Below, piece by piece: positions 25,357 through 35,051 of a stretch of 64,000 nucleotides of DNA. Location of the stretch: assembly GCA_037952775.1 (NCBI GenBank), contig JBANAY010000003.1, positions 17,732,001-17,796,000 of the forward strand. Direction: 5' to 3'. The notes under the pieces are model-generated. The model worked only from the letters and a program-made list of their open reading frames with translations. It was not told where the DNA came from and made no database searches. The DNA is from Clonostachys chloroleuca. Taxonomy: Eukaryota > Ascomycota > Sordariomycetes > Hypocreales > Bionectriaceae. Within the stretch, counting starts at the first letter, position 1; the number at the start of each line of letters is the position of its first letter. A program made the position numbers and the translations under genes.

Positions 25357-26504
25357 ATGGCATCCACGATGAAAGCAGTTGGTAAGATGGATACGACTCA
25401 CTGGATTGCCTCTCGAAGGCTATAGCCTATCAGCAGCACTAACTTTCTCCCCTCTCAAGATATCAAAGGAGGCAAGGGTGAGGTTGACGCTCTATTCATC
25501 AATACCGAGTTCCCAAAACCTACGGCAGGAGATGGCCAGGCAATTGTAAAGATCAAGGCGTTTGGCATCAACCGCATGGACATTGTCCAACGCCGAGGCT
25601 TCTACCCGTACTTCCGCATCCAACCCGACTATTGCACTTAATAAATATCTAAACTAAACTCTGATGCAGGCTACCCCCTCAGGCGCCTGCTACCTTGGGT
25701 GTCGAGTTCAGCGGCACAATCGAGTCCTTCGGGCCGGGTGACCACGGCCCCTTCAAGGAGGGCGATGAAGTGTTCGGCCTTGCATATGGCGGCGCATATG
25801 CCGAGTATATTGCAGTCAGCAGCAAGATGCTCCTCCACAAGCCCAAGGAATTGAGCTTTCAGCAGGCTGCTGCCGTCCCTGAGGCATGGATCACGGCGAC
25901 CCAGGCATTGCACTTTGTCCTGGGCTTTGCCAAGGGGAAGTCCATCCTCTGGCACGCAGGCGCATCGGGCGTCTCGATTGCCGGGATCCAGCTGTCTCAC
26001 GCGGCTGGCGCCTCAGCCGTCTATGCCACGGCGGGATCGCAGGAGAAGTGCGACTTCATCACCTCCAAGCTGGGCGCCACGGCAGCTTTCAATTACAAGA
26101 CGCAGGACTGGGCCAGCGAGATCAAGGAGAAGACGGGCGGCAAGGGCGTGGACTTCATCGTCGATTTCGTCGGCGCGAACTACTTCCAGTATAACTTGGA
26201 TGTTTCTGCGCGGGACGCTCGGATAGTCCTCCTGGGCACACTGAGCGGAGGCAAGGTCAAGGACGCCGACATCTCTCAGATCCTTTACAAGCGCATCCAG
26301 ATCACGGGCAGCACGCTCAGGAGCCGGGATGAAGAGTACCAGGGCAAACTGCGGGACAGGCTGGAGACGTACAACCCACAGTTCGTTAATGGGGAACTGC
26401 AGATTATTGTTGACAAGGTTCTGCCTTGGGAGGAGATTCAAGAGGCGCACAAGTACATGGAGGAGGCCAAGAATTCGGGTAAGATAGTCTGCACTATCTC
26501 GTGA
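25357..26504 (+). CDS. Zinc-independent quinone oxidoreductase, PIG3 (TP53I3)-like
   Basis: NADPH-dependent quinone reductase of the medium-chain dehydrogenase/reductase superfamily. Exons are 25357-25381, 25460-25607 and 25670-26504 (introns 78 and 62 bp), 335 residues, matching the usual 325-335 of PIG3 proteins. The second intron uses a GTACTT donor; splicing there removes in-frame stops and gives the family segment GFYPLPPQAPATLGVEF. The GroES-like domain lies in the N-terminal half. The Rossmann fold holds AGASGVSIAGIQL, with the variant AxxGVG-type nucleotide motif ending in Ser. The C-terminal IQEAHKYMEE...GKIV is diagnostic of PIG3-type enzymes. No zinc-ligand Cys/His set is visible. 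A cytosolic redox or detoxification role is inferred from the family. RPA1 lies downstream in the same direction, with its own promoter. Confidence 0.92.
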
Positions 26505-27493
26505 GCTTGGCAGGACGTAGTGGTGTCTAGGAGGTTCGGGTTTGCCCATCTCAGTCGGCCATGGATCCAAGTATCTCGCTTTTTGGGTTGCTCATACTCT
26601 GTTCTGCTAGTCTCTTGATATTGCGCATTTAGCTCAGGGAAACGTCAACTATTAAGGGAGTGCCATGAATACTTATGACTCAACGGCCTGGGTGTTGATA
26701 AACCTGCGCTCCATTTCTCCCCTCGCACCAGCCCCAAGTCGTTGCATTATTTACTTGGTGATCCACTGCCACAAGAGAAAAGAGAAAGAAAAAATCATTC
26801 TGATTTCAAAACCTCTCTCCAATAAGCTTATCAAGTGCATGCCTGGCATTTCCCAAAGAGTGTAGTGCACCAAGGTTCAGCGTTACTATTGTGTATGGTT
26901 AAAACACCTGCTATCATACGTATCTAGAAATGCACTTTGCTGTTCCGTATTGCACGGTTTGAACAAAGATGGATGTTGCCAACCAACGGTGTACTCTCCT
27001 AGGGTGCGCCGGTCTTGCTCCAGTGGTCACAGGCGCTATAGAGCAACATGGAACTAACGAACACCAAGATGAGGCTGCTTCCATCTATGATCTAAACCCT
27101 AGTATACGCTTGTCGACAGCAAGTCAAGCTGGTCAGAGGCGCCGCCTTATCCTTCTGGGAATATCTACTTTTGCCCTTTCTCAAGGTCGACTACTTATTG
27201 CAAGGTTTGTAGGTATGAGAGATTGAGGCTAGTGGAGGGGCCAGGAGCACTGTAGAGCTTAATGCTTACCTAAGACTCAACCCCGCAGCGCGTCCAGAAA
27301 TCCACTAAACGCGGTGAACGCGTCTTCTTCAGCGCCGTGAATATTCCTTCAATCCTACCTCCCAAATTGAACCCCTCCATATTTTCTTCAGTTCCTTGTT
27401 GATTTTGTCAATACCTCCCAACTGACTTTAAGCTACCTAGGATACAGTGACTGTCCATTCATTAATAGGTGCTTTCAATACTGCTGTCTCAAA
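26505..27493. other. Intergenic region upstream of RPA1
   Basis: This contains the 3' flank of the quinone oxidoreductase gene and the RPA1 promoter with an ACGCGT box at 27318. An 85-residue plus frame at 26969-27226 has no recognisable features. Confidence 0.6.
27318..27323 (+). promoter_or_regulatory. MluI cell-cycle box (MCB) upstream of RPA1
   Basis: A perfect ACGCGT lies 171 bp before the RPA1 ATG. In yeasts the MBF factor binds this hexamer to drive G1/S transcription of replication genes, RPA subunits included. Use in this fungus is inferred. Confidence 0.5.
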
Positions 27494-29518
27494 ATGACTG
27501 CCTCAAATGATGCTATCTCCTCAGGTGCTCTCGAGTGCGTGACTCCTGTTTCCCTCCATTCACCTACTTCCAGAACGTGAGCTGACTGGCATACTCAGGG
27601 CCATCTTTACCGACAAAGACAAAGCTGCCCGCGAATACCCCGTACCGATTCTGCAATGTCTCCAAATCAAGCCCATGGCATCCGGCGCCCAGGGCGGTCA
27701 AGAGAGATATCGACTTGTATTGAGTGATGGCCGCCACTTCGTTCAGGCCATTTTAGCCACCCAGTCAAATCACGTCATCCACGAGGGACAGCTCCAAGTC
27801 CGCAGTTTCGCCCGAATCAAGGAGTATACTACACAGAATCTCAAAGAAAAGCTGTACGTTTGTTTTTCTGCAGTTGACTACTATCGTGGCCGAACCAAGA
27901 CCAGCCTGCTAATTTAACTGGTTTAGTATCATGATCATCCTCAGTATGGAAGTGGTTGAATCCATGGGTATCGCAGAGGGCAAGGTTGGAGCTCCCGTCA
28001 GCATTGAACAAGTTAGGACCACGACGAGCGCAGCAGAGACGACGATCAAGGGCAATGATTTCTATGGTGTCAAGGAAGAACCCACAACACAGCCCAAACA
28101 GATGATGCCAACCCGTCCTGCCGCGGCCCCGGGTGATCCCATCTATCCCATCGAGAGTCTTTCATTCGTTCTCAATAAGTGGAAGATCCGGGCGAGAGTT
28201 ACCTTCAAGTCGGAGATCAAGAGGTGGCACAAGGCCAATTCTGAGGGAAAGCTCTTCAGCGTCCACCTGCTTGACGAGACTGGCGAGATCAAGGCTACTG
28301 GTTTCAACGACCAGGTGGATCAATTCTACGACACACTACAGGAAGGCTCTGTCTACTACATCTCGAGCCCTTGCAAGACGAACACTGCCAAGAAGCAGTT
28401 CAACAACCTGCCTCATGAGTTCGAGCTCACCTTCACTCAGGAAACAACCATCGTCAAGGCCGAAGATCAGTCGAGCGTGCCTCAGGTCAAATTTAACTTT
28501 TGCACAATTGAGCAACTGCAGAGCGTTGAAAAGGACAACACTGTGGATATCATCGGCGTTCTGAAAGAGGTCGGCGATACTACTCCAATTAATGCCAAGG
28601 ATGGCAGAAGTTTCTCGAAGCGCGATCTTACTCTGGTCGACGAGACTGGGTTTTCTGTCAGACTCACAGTCTGGGGCAAGACTGCGGAGAATTTTGAAGT
28701 CCAGCCTGAATCAGTCGTTGCTTTCAAGGGTGCCAAGGTCTCCGACTTTGACGGAAAGAGTCTCAGTCTCCTATCGTCCGGTACAATGTCTGTTCATCCC
28801 GACATTCCTGACGCTCATAGGCTGCAAGGCTGGTATGAATCAGCAGGCAGGGGCGGTAACTTCCAAAGCCACCGAAATGCAGGCATGGGGACCGCGTCAG
28901 GCCGATCAAACCCAGTCAAGACAGTTGCCGAAGTGAATGCTCTAGATATCAATATGCTGTCAGATGACGGCGCACCTGTTTACTATTCACTCAAGGCCTC
29001 GATTCTCTACTGCAAGCCAGAGACATTCGCTTACGCCTCCTGCCCTAACTGCAGAAAGAAGATTGTCCAAAGCACAGATGGCACTTGGTTCTGCGAGATG
29101 GACCAGAAGCCCTTTGACAAACCAGAGTATCGCTACATCATGTCGCTCAGCGTCGCTGATCACTCTGGTCAGCAATGGATCAGCGTGTTCGACGAAGTTG
29201 GGAGGGTGGTCTTCGGAATGAGCGCGAACGACCTTATGGAGCTCAGGGAGAATGGAGAGCAGGAAGCATTCGACGCAGCTTTCTCAGGAATCGTCTACAA
29301 GAAGTTTACCTTCAAGTGCAGAGCAAAGAAGGATACTTACCAAGATGTTCCCAGGTCAGTATATCTGAACATAGCAATCCCTCCAAGACAACCAATGGTT
29401 TACTAACAAGCATCAACGCAGGATCCGTCACCAAGCCTCAGAAGCCATTGCTCTGGATTTCAAGGCCGAGGGTAACAGATTAGCAGAGCTTATCAAGAAG
29501 TATGACATCAACGCTTAA
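27494..29518 (+). CDS. RFA1: Replication protein A large subunit (RPA1)
   Basis: Largest subunit of the heterotrimeric single-strand DNA-binding protein RPA, needed for replication, repair and recombination in the nucleus. Four exons: 27494-27534, 27599-27853, 27927-29354 and 29422-29518; introns of 64, 73 and 67 bp; 606 residues, standard for the family. The N-terminal protein-interaction OB fold covers about residues 1-115. A linker precedes DNA-binding OB folds A (about 170-285) and B (about 295-400), and the C-terminal Rep-A_C domain spans about 430-600. The zinc ribbon in that last domain is atypical: Cys471, Cys474 and Cys488 are visible, but the usual fourth Cys just after the third is replaced (CEMDQ). 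The start ATG gives the normal N-terminus. An MCB element lies upstream. The gene converges on gamma-glutamyl phosphate reductase with 305 bp between stop codons. Confidence 0.96.
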
Positions 29519-29823
29519 CGAAAAGGCCATGAAAATTTCTCAAGGGAGTAACTGAAGGCGCTGGTGGTTTGGTATTCGCTATCTAGCTTAAATGGCTGCT
29601 TTCTGTTTTGGGTTTACATTTCTCACTGTTGAAGTTGTGTGGCATTATTTGAGGGTCCGCTAGCACATCAAGATGAAGCAAAGAAAATGATACAATATGA
29701 CTTTTGGTCATGCCATTGATAGGCCAGACAAGGACATTCATTCCACTCTTTCATGTCTACCTAGATCATTTTATTTTGTTGAAATCTTTTATCCTGATTC
29801 ATTCATTCATTTTACGTAGCTAT
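29519..29823. other. Convergent 3' region
   Basis: AT-rich sequence of 305 bp between the stop codons of RPA1 and gamma-glutamyl phosphate reductase. The 3' UTRs of the two genes probably meet or overlap here. No gene is present. Confidence 0.8.
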
Positions 29824-31227
29824 TTAGAGAGGTAATCTGGCGTGTGTCCAGGGGATCTTCCCTTCGCCTTCACCGTATCCTGTTGTGGGCTGGTAGTCTC
29901 CCCTGATCTTATACTTGTAAATGGTGAGGCCCTCGAGTCCCACGGGACCTCGAGAATGGATCTTATTCGTGCTGATTCCGACCTCGGTTCCGAAGCCATA
30001 CCTCATGCCATCGGCCAGGCGGGTCGATGCGTTCCAGTAGACGCCGGCAGAGTCGACTTCGTTCATGAAACGCTCCGCCTCAGCCTTGTCAGAGGTGAAG
30101 ATGGCGTCGGTGTGGTGAGAGCCGTGGGCGTTGATGTGGGAGATGGCCTCGTCTATCGAAGGAACGGTCTTGACGGAGAGGGTGAGCGACAGGTGCTCGG
30201 TGTCGTAATCCTCGGGAACGGCGTCCTGGATGTTGGGGAGAGAAAGAGACGCGAGTGCCGCCTTGCTGGCAGGGTCGCAGCGCAGAGAGACGCCCTTCTC
30301 GGAGAGCGCCGCGGCGATGCCGGGGAGGACGGTGGGGAGCGCCGTGTCCTGGACGAGGAGCGTCTCGACACTGTTGCAGGCGGCCGGGTAGCTCGTCTTG
30401 GAGTCGACGACGCCGGTGATGGCCTTGTCCTTGTCGGCGCTTGCGGTGAGGTAGATGCTGCAGATCCCGTCGGCGTGGCCGAGCACCGGGATCTTTGTTG
30501 CCCCCTTGATGTAGCGGACGAGCTCGTTGCCGCCTCTGGGGATGACGAGGTCGATGTAGCGATCCTGGTCGAGCAGCTGGGAGATGGCGTCTCGAGTAGT
30601 GACGAGCTGGATGGCGCCATTTGGAACCTCGGTCTTCTCGAGGGCTGCGGAGATGACCTTTGATATGGCCACGAAGGACTCGGTTGACTCCTTGCCGCCC
30701 TTGAGAATGGCGGAGTTTCCTGACTTGATGGCAAGACTGGCGATGTTGGCGATGACCTCGGGGCGGGCCTCGAAGATGATGAGCAAAACTCCAATGGGGC
30801 ATGATACACGCTCCATGGTAAGACCGTCGGCCAGCTGGGATCGCATCTGCACTTGTCCGACTACGGTTGTTGTCAATATTCATACACAGTGAAAGACATG
30901 CGGATTTCTTTAGGTCTGAAACTTACTGGGATCGTCCAGTCCCCTCACATCGAGAATCCCCTTGAGCATATCCTCCCATTTACCCTTCTTGCCAAGGTCC
31001 AGACGGGACACGAGAGCCTGGCTCAGCGAGCCATCGGCGGCGGCCTTGCGTGCCGCTTCGAGATCCTTGGCATTGGCGGCTAGAATATCGTCCTTGGCCT
31101 CTGACAGGGCAGCATGGATAGTCTCGAGAGCAGCATTACGGGCCGAGGCAGGAAGTGTGGCCAAGGTGAAGGACGCAGTCTTTGCAGAGCTGGCCGCAGC
31201 CTCTGGGGAGGCGTTGGTGAGAGACAT
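29824..31227 (-). CDS. PRO2: Gamma-glutamyl phosphate reductase (glutamate-5-semialdehyde dehydrogenase)
   Basis: NADPH-dependent reduction of gamma-glutamyl phosphate to glutamate-5-semialdehyde, the second step of proline synthesis from glutamate. Two exons, 30927-31227 and 29824-30860, with a 66-bp GTAAGT...GTAG intron; 445 residues, as expected. Aldehyde-dehydrogenase-superfamily features are visible: CPIGVLLIIFEARPEV near residue 120, the Gly-rich AILKGGKES, and the catalytic Cys at about 262 in YPAACNSVETLL. The C-terminal RGPVGLEGLTIYKY signature of ProA proteins is present. The start is the only ATG that fits; a frame extension upstream would need a non-ATG start. A TGAGTCA element 235 bp upstream suggests CPC1/Gcn4 general amino-acid control. 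A tRNA-Asn gene lies 343 bp upstream. Confidence 0.96.
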
Positions 31228-31569
31228 GGTTTTCAAACAGACGGCTTTTTAGATGACAAGAAAAGAGAGCACAGTGTAGAACCACAGACCGGACAGCGCA
31301 GAAGAAAGAAATGAAGAGCTCTGAGCAGCTCAGTGCATGTGAATATGAGCTTTTCGATTTTAGTTGATGTGAGTGGCAGAACCTCGAAGCTCGGTAAGGT
31401 GGGGCACCAGCTGCCCCGCGGTCGGCGATGATCCGGACAGTCAATGGAGGAACCGTTTGAGTGAGTCAATTTGGATGGAAGGGCTTGTGATTTCTGGACG
31501 GGTATATGTATCCTAATACAGTTCCCGGACGTCACATCCAGCTTGGGGAATTGTCCCTGAAGAACCACA
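31228..31569. other. Promoter region of PRO2
   Basis: A 342-bp spacer between the PRO2 start and tRNA-Asn. It carries TGAGTCA at 31462. No coding frame is supported. Confidence 0.7.
31462..31468. promoter_or_regulatory. CPC1/Gcn4-type site TGAGTCA upstream of PRO2
   Basis: A perfect palindromic Gcn4/CPC1 (bZIP) consensus, 235 bp before the PRO2 ATG. Proline synthesis genes are known general-control targets in fungi; binding here is inferred. Confidence 0.5.
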
Positions 31570-31655
31570 TCCCCTGTGGCCCAGCTGGCTAAGGCGTCCG
31601 ACTGTTACCAAGTAACGTAATCGGAAGATCGACAGTTCAATCCTGTCCGGGGGAG
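31570..31655 (+). tRNA. tRNA-Asn (anticodon GTT) with 12-nt intron
   Basis: An 86-nt gene encoding a 74-nt tRNA. Acceptor TCCCCTG pairs with CGGGGGA (one T-G wobble), discriminator G. The D arm begins GCCC. The anticodon stem TCCGA/TCGGA encloses the loop CTGTTA-A, giving anticodon GTT (AAC/AAU, Asn). A 12-nt intron occupies 31608-31619 at the canonical position after base 37. The T arm is GACAG-TTCAATC-CTGTC. T runs follow within 16 nt. Confidence 0.94.
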
Positions 31656-31666
31656 TTTCCTTTTGC

Positions 31667-31671
31667 TTTTT
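31667..31671 (+). terminator. Pol III terminator of tRNA-Asn
   Basis: T4 at 31661-31664 and T5 at 31667-31671 follow the tRNA 3' end closely and fit RNA polymerase III termination. Confidence 0.8.
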
Positions 31672-31787
31672 GAACTTCGATGCCAAGAGAAGACTTGCTG
31701 CTATCGTTTATGATCTTTTTTTTATGTCAAATTCTTCTCGTATGTAAATTTGTCTACGTTCTGTTCCAATAGACTAGTGTAAAAAGA

Positions 31788-33051
31788 TCAGGCTTCAAAA
31801 AGTTTCCCAACCGCACCAAGACCAACATTCCCACCACTGAAGACAATGCCGAGATCCCAGCCAGCCTCGCCGCCCTCTCGCTCTACCATAGACCTGAAAT
31901 CCTCATCAAAGAGGGCCACCGCCAATCCAACACATGCACTCGGCTCAACGACAAGCTTGAACCTCTCAAAGACCAGCTTCATCGCCGCCTTGATCTCATC
32001 ATCCGTCACGCTGTAGAAACCGCTTACAAGCCGGCGCTCGTAGATGACCTTCCACGGGTGAACCCCCACAGGCGTGCGCAGGCCATCAGCTATGGTCAGG
32101 CTCGACACCGCCGCGACCCTGGTGCCGGACTCGTACCCTCGCTTCCCATCATCTGCGCCCTGGAACGACGGCTCGGCGCCAAAGACCTTGATGCCGGTTC
32201 CCTCGCAGCTCAACGCCACCCCGGAGAGCATGCCCCCTCCACCGCAGGGAGTAATAATGGCATCCAGCCCCTTGTTCTCCCGACCAACCCCCGGGGACGA
32301 TATTGTCTTCGGGGCGCGGAAGCTGTGCTGGGCCTCGTCGGCTATCAGGTCCCGCACCTGCTGCTGCAGCTCCAAGCCCAAGGTCCCCTGGCCGAGCATG
32401 ATGTCGGGATGGTCGTACGGCGGCACCAGCCGCGCCCCAGTCTCAGCAATGACCTTGTCCGCCATAGCCTCACGCTCCACGCTGGTGCTCCCGCTGAAGA
32501 TGACGTTGGCCCCGTAGCCCCTCGTCGCAGCAATCTTGAGCGGGTTGGAGATCTCGGGCATCACGATGTGGGCCTTGATGCCGCTCTCCTTGGCCGCCAG
32601 AGCGAGAGCCTGGGCATGGTTTCCTGCGTATTGTGTTAGCCCCCGTCCAGGGCTCATCCATCGGGCTTCCTCCCGGAGCAATTTTATCAAAAGCCGTAAG
32701 AAAAGGGACAGAAACCCTTACCAGAGCTATGAGTGACAACACCCTTCTCCTTGCCACCACCCTCAAGCCATCCCGGCTCCAGCTTGAGCCGCTCAACGGC
32801 GTGGAAGGCCCCCTCGCCTTGAACGCGCCGATCCGCTGCAGGTTCTCGCACTTGAACCAGAGCCGCAGAACGGGCTTCGCGGGCTCGCGCCCCTCCCACT
32901 GCGTCCCTCGCAGGTCGCGCGGCGTCGATGCCAGCTCCGTCAACGTCCGGTTGGTGAGCACGGGCGTCCTGTGGATGTGGGGTTTGACGACCTCGTGGGC
33001 TGCCACCACCGAGTCACGGGTGAGGGGGAGCGTCGTCGACAGATCAGCCAT
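31788..33051 (-). CDS. Serine/threonine dehydratase-like PLP enzyme (serine racemase family; one-base frameshift)
   Basis: Fold-type II pyridoxal-phosphate enzyme that would deaminate threonine or serine to the 2-keto acid, or racemise serine. Exons 32722-33051 and 31788-32623 are joined by a 98-bp intron, restoring HSSGNHAQALALAA. The Schiff-base lysine is K78 in RIGAFKARG. The phosphate-binding loop is CGGGGMLSG. The C-terminus ends in the family's IVFSGGN. There is no C-terminal ACT-like regulatory domain, so this is not the feedback-regulated biosynthetic Ilv1 type. Immediately after K78-A-R the frame breaks: the G run on the coding strand (C5 on plus at 32809-32813) is one short, and the alternative frame continues AFHAVERLKLEPG. 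Repaired length would be about 388 residues. Chemistry between dehydratase and racemase cannot be settled from sequence. TGACTCA lies 228 bp upstream. Confidence 0.9.
32809..32813 (-). other. One-base frameshift in dehydratase exon 1
   Basis: The coding strand reads AGGGGGCC where AGGGGGGCC would keep KARG-AFHAV in one frame. The two frames abut exactly at this homopolymer, just after the PLP lysine motif, and no intron signals bridge them. Confidence 0.88.
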
Positions 33052-33587
33052 GTTTTCTAATAGAAACTATATTGCTATATGATTCAGAAAAAAAAATTCA
33101 TCAAGCTACAAAGTCGCAGTAGATGCTACTGCACCATCTGTCTCCCAGGTCTATAAAGGGCAGGCAGCGTATTAGGCAACGATACCGGAAGGAATGAGAT
33201 GGAATCTCATCGCCGGACCCGCCGATGCTCCACGCAGGAGCCGAGACCGCTACCCGAGCTGTTGGATCTCCATGCGACTGACTCAGACGGGCCTCATGTC
33301 CGGACAAGAAATTTGTGCGCGGCACGGTAGCCTCAATGAGTGGACGGCGTGAGACCCGATGAAGCACAGGTTAGTCTTAAGAAGCGATCGTGGGAAAAAG
33401 ATACACCCATGCCCATGGGATTCACATTGGTAAAGCAAAAGCTTCCGTTCTTATATGTTTGATCATTTTTCATCATATTTTTAATTCTCATTCAAACCCT
33501 TTTTTGCACATGAATCCTACCCGTCGGTATAAACGCTTCAGAGGACCCTCTCACTATACAACAAAACCAACCCCTCGCGCGCGTCGC
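33052..33587. other. Promoter region of the dehydratase and 3' flank of ILV5
   Basis: 536 bp between two minus-strand genes. It holds a TGACTCA site at 33279. No coding frame or RNA gene was recognised. Confidence 0.65.
33279..33285. promoter_or_regulatory. CPC1/Gcn4-type site TGACTCA upstream of the dehydratase
   Basis: A perfect Gcn4/CPC1 consensus 228 bp before the ATG of the dehydratase-like gene, at nearly the same distance as the site upstream of PRO2. Binding is inferred. Confidence 0.5.
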
Positions 33588-35051
33588 TTATTTTTGGTTC
33601 TCGGGTCGGAGAGAGCTATGGGATGAGATGTTAGCATGAATCATTACAGCTAGGCAAGGTAGAACATCAACTTACCGGACAGCCTTTCCGGCCTTCCAGA
33701 TCTCCAGGTTGCGGATCTCATCCAGCTCAGCCTCGTACTTCTCACGGTAGTCAGGCTGGCTGTTGTACTGGAGAGAGCGGCGGGTCTCGGAACCGTCCTT
33801 GACGGAGGCGTAGAGGTCGTTGAAGACGGGCTTCAGGGCATCCTTGAAGCGGGGGGTCCAGTCAATGGCACCACGGCGGGCGGTGGTGGAGCAGGCGTCG
33901 AACATCCAGTCCATGCCGTTGGCACCAATGAGGGGGTACAAGCTCTGGGTAGCCTCCTCGACGGTCTCGTTGAAGGCCTCGCTGGGGCTGTGGCCCTGCT
34001 CACGGAGAACCTCGTACTGGGCAAGGAACATACCATGGATACCACCCATGAGGCAGCCACGCTCACCGTAGAGGTCGGAGTAGACCTCCTTCTCGAAGGT
34101 GGTCTCGTAGAGGTAGCCGGAGCCGATGGCAACACCAAGAGCAATAGCCTTCTCCTTGGCCTGGCCAGTGACGTCCTGGTAGACGGCGAAGGAGGAGTTG
34201 ATACCACGGCCCTCACGGAAGAGAGATCGGACAGTGCGGCCAGAGCCCTTGGGGGCGCACAGGATAACGTCAATGTTGGAGGGAACATCGACCTTGGTGT
34301 CCTTCTTGAACACGGGGGAGAAACCGTGGGAGAAGTAGAGGGTCTGGTTTCGCCTTGGTCAACTTTGGGCTTGTATTGGGCGAGCAATTGCTTGTTGGGG
34401 GGTTACGTACCTTGCCCTCGACGAGCTGGGGCTTGATAGCGGGCCAAGTCTCAGACTGGGCGGCATCGGAGAGGAGGTTCATGATGATGGTACCGCGGGA
34501 GATGGCCTCATCGACATCGAAGAGGTTCTTTCCGGCGACCCAGCCATCCTGCTCGGCGTCCTTCCAGGACTTGCCGTTCTTTCGCACACCGATAATGACG
34601 TTGAGGCCGTTGTCACGGAGGTTCAGACCCTGGCCGTGGCCCTGGGAACCGTATCCAATGAGGGCAAGGGTGTCATTCTTGAGTAGTCCTGGACGGGTAT
34701 GACGGTTAGCAAAGCTCAAAATACTTGATACAGGCCAAATTGACTCACCAAGAGCTTCTCCTGGGGCCAGTCGGCACGCTCTATATAAGCACCCGGTAGT
34801 CAGCCAATTGCTCGTAGTTCTTGTCAATTGCATTTCAGCATACCGTAGACATCCTCCTTGACGCCGGCGAAGTCAATGGTCTTGACTCCGCGGACCTGCT
34901 GCTGTGCAGGGGCGGTAACGGGGGCAGCGCGGGCAGCGCCAGCGCGGATGAGGTTGCGGGCAGCAATGAAGGTGCGCTGCTGGACGCGAGGAGCAGCCAG
35001 CTGGCGGGCCAGCGGCGAGCGCATAGACTTGGAGAAGCTGCGGGAGGCCAT
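33588..35051 (-). CDS. ILV5: Ketol-acid reductoisomerase, mitochondrial (one-base frameshift)
   Basis: Converts 2-acetolactate or 2-aceto-2-hydroxybutyrate to the dihydroxy acid, the second common step of valine and isoleucine synthesis (NADPH, Mg2+), in mitochondria. Five exons: 34844-35051, 34749-34780, 34411-34688, 33676-34343 and 33588-33615; introns of 63, 60, 67 and 60 bp. The last exon supplies the conserved end RPENQ. An Arg/Ser/Ala-rich mitochondrial presequence precedes about residue 55. The NADPH motif is GYGSQGHGQGLNLRD; metal ligands lie in DLYGERGCLMGG and in the ETVEEATQSLYPLIG region. At the start of exon 3 the conserved DYFKNDTLALIG is broken: the coding strand reads GACTACTCAAG, one T short of Asp-Tyr-Phe-Lys, while both flanking splice phases agree. 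Repaired length is about 404 residues. A near-consensus TGACTCT lies about 265 bp upstream. Confidence 0.95.
34681..34688 (-). other. One-base frameshift at start of ILV5 exon 3
   Basis: Exon 2 ends in phase 0 (Leu-Leu), so exon 3 must start GAC TAC; the next codon has only two bases (TC) before AAG AAT GAC. A Phe codon TTC is conserved here from yeast to filamentous fungi. One A on the plus strand appears to be missing next to 34682. Confidence 0.85.

Noticed and set aside
29842..30663. 273-residue plus-strand open frame
   Set aside because: Antisense shadow of PRO2 caused by its GC-rich codon usage.
34741..34747. TGACTCA as another general-control site
   Set aside because: It overlaps the GTGAGT splice donor of an ILV5 intron inside the gene, so the match is best explained by the donor.
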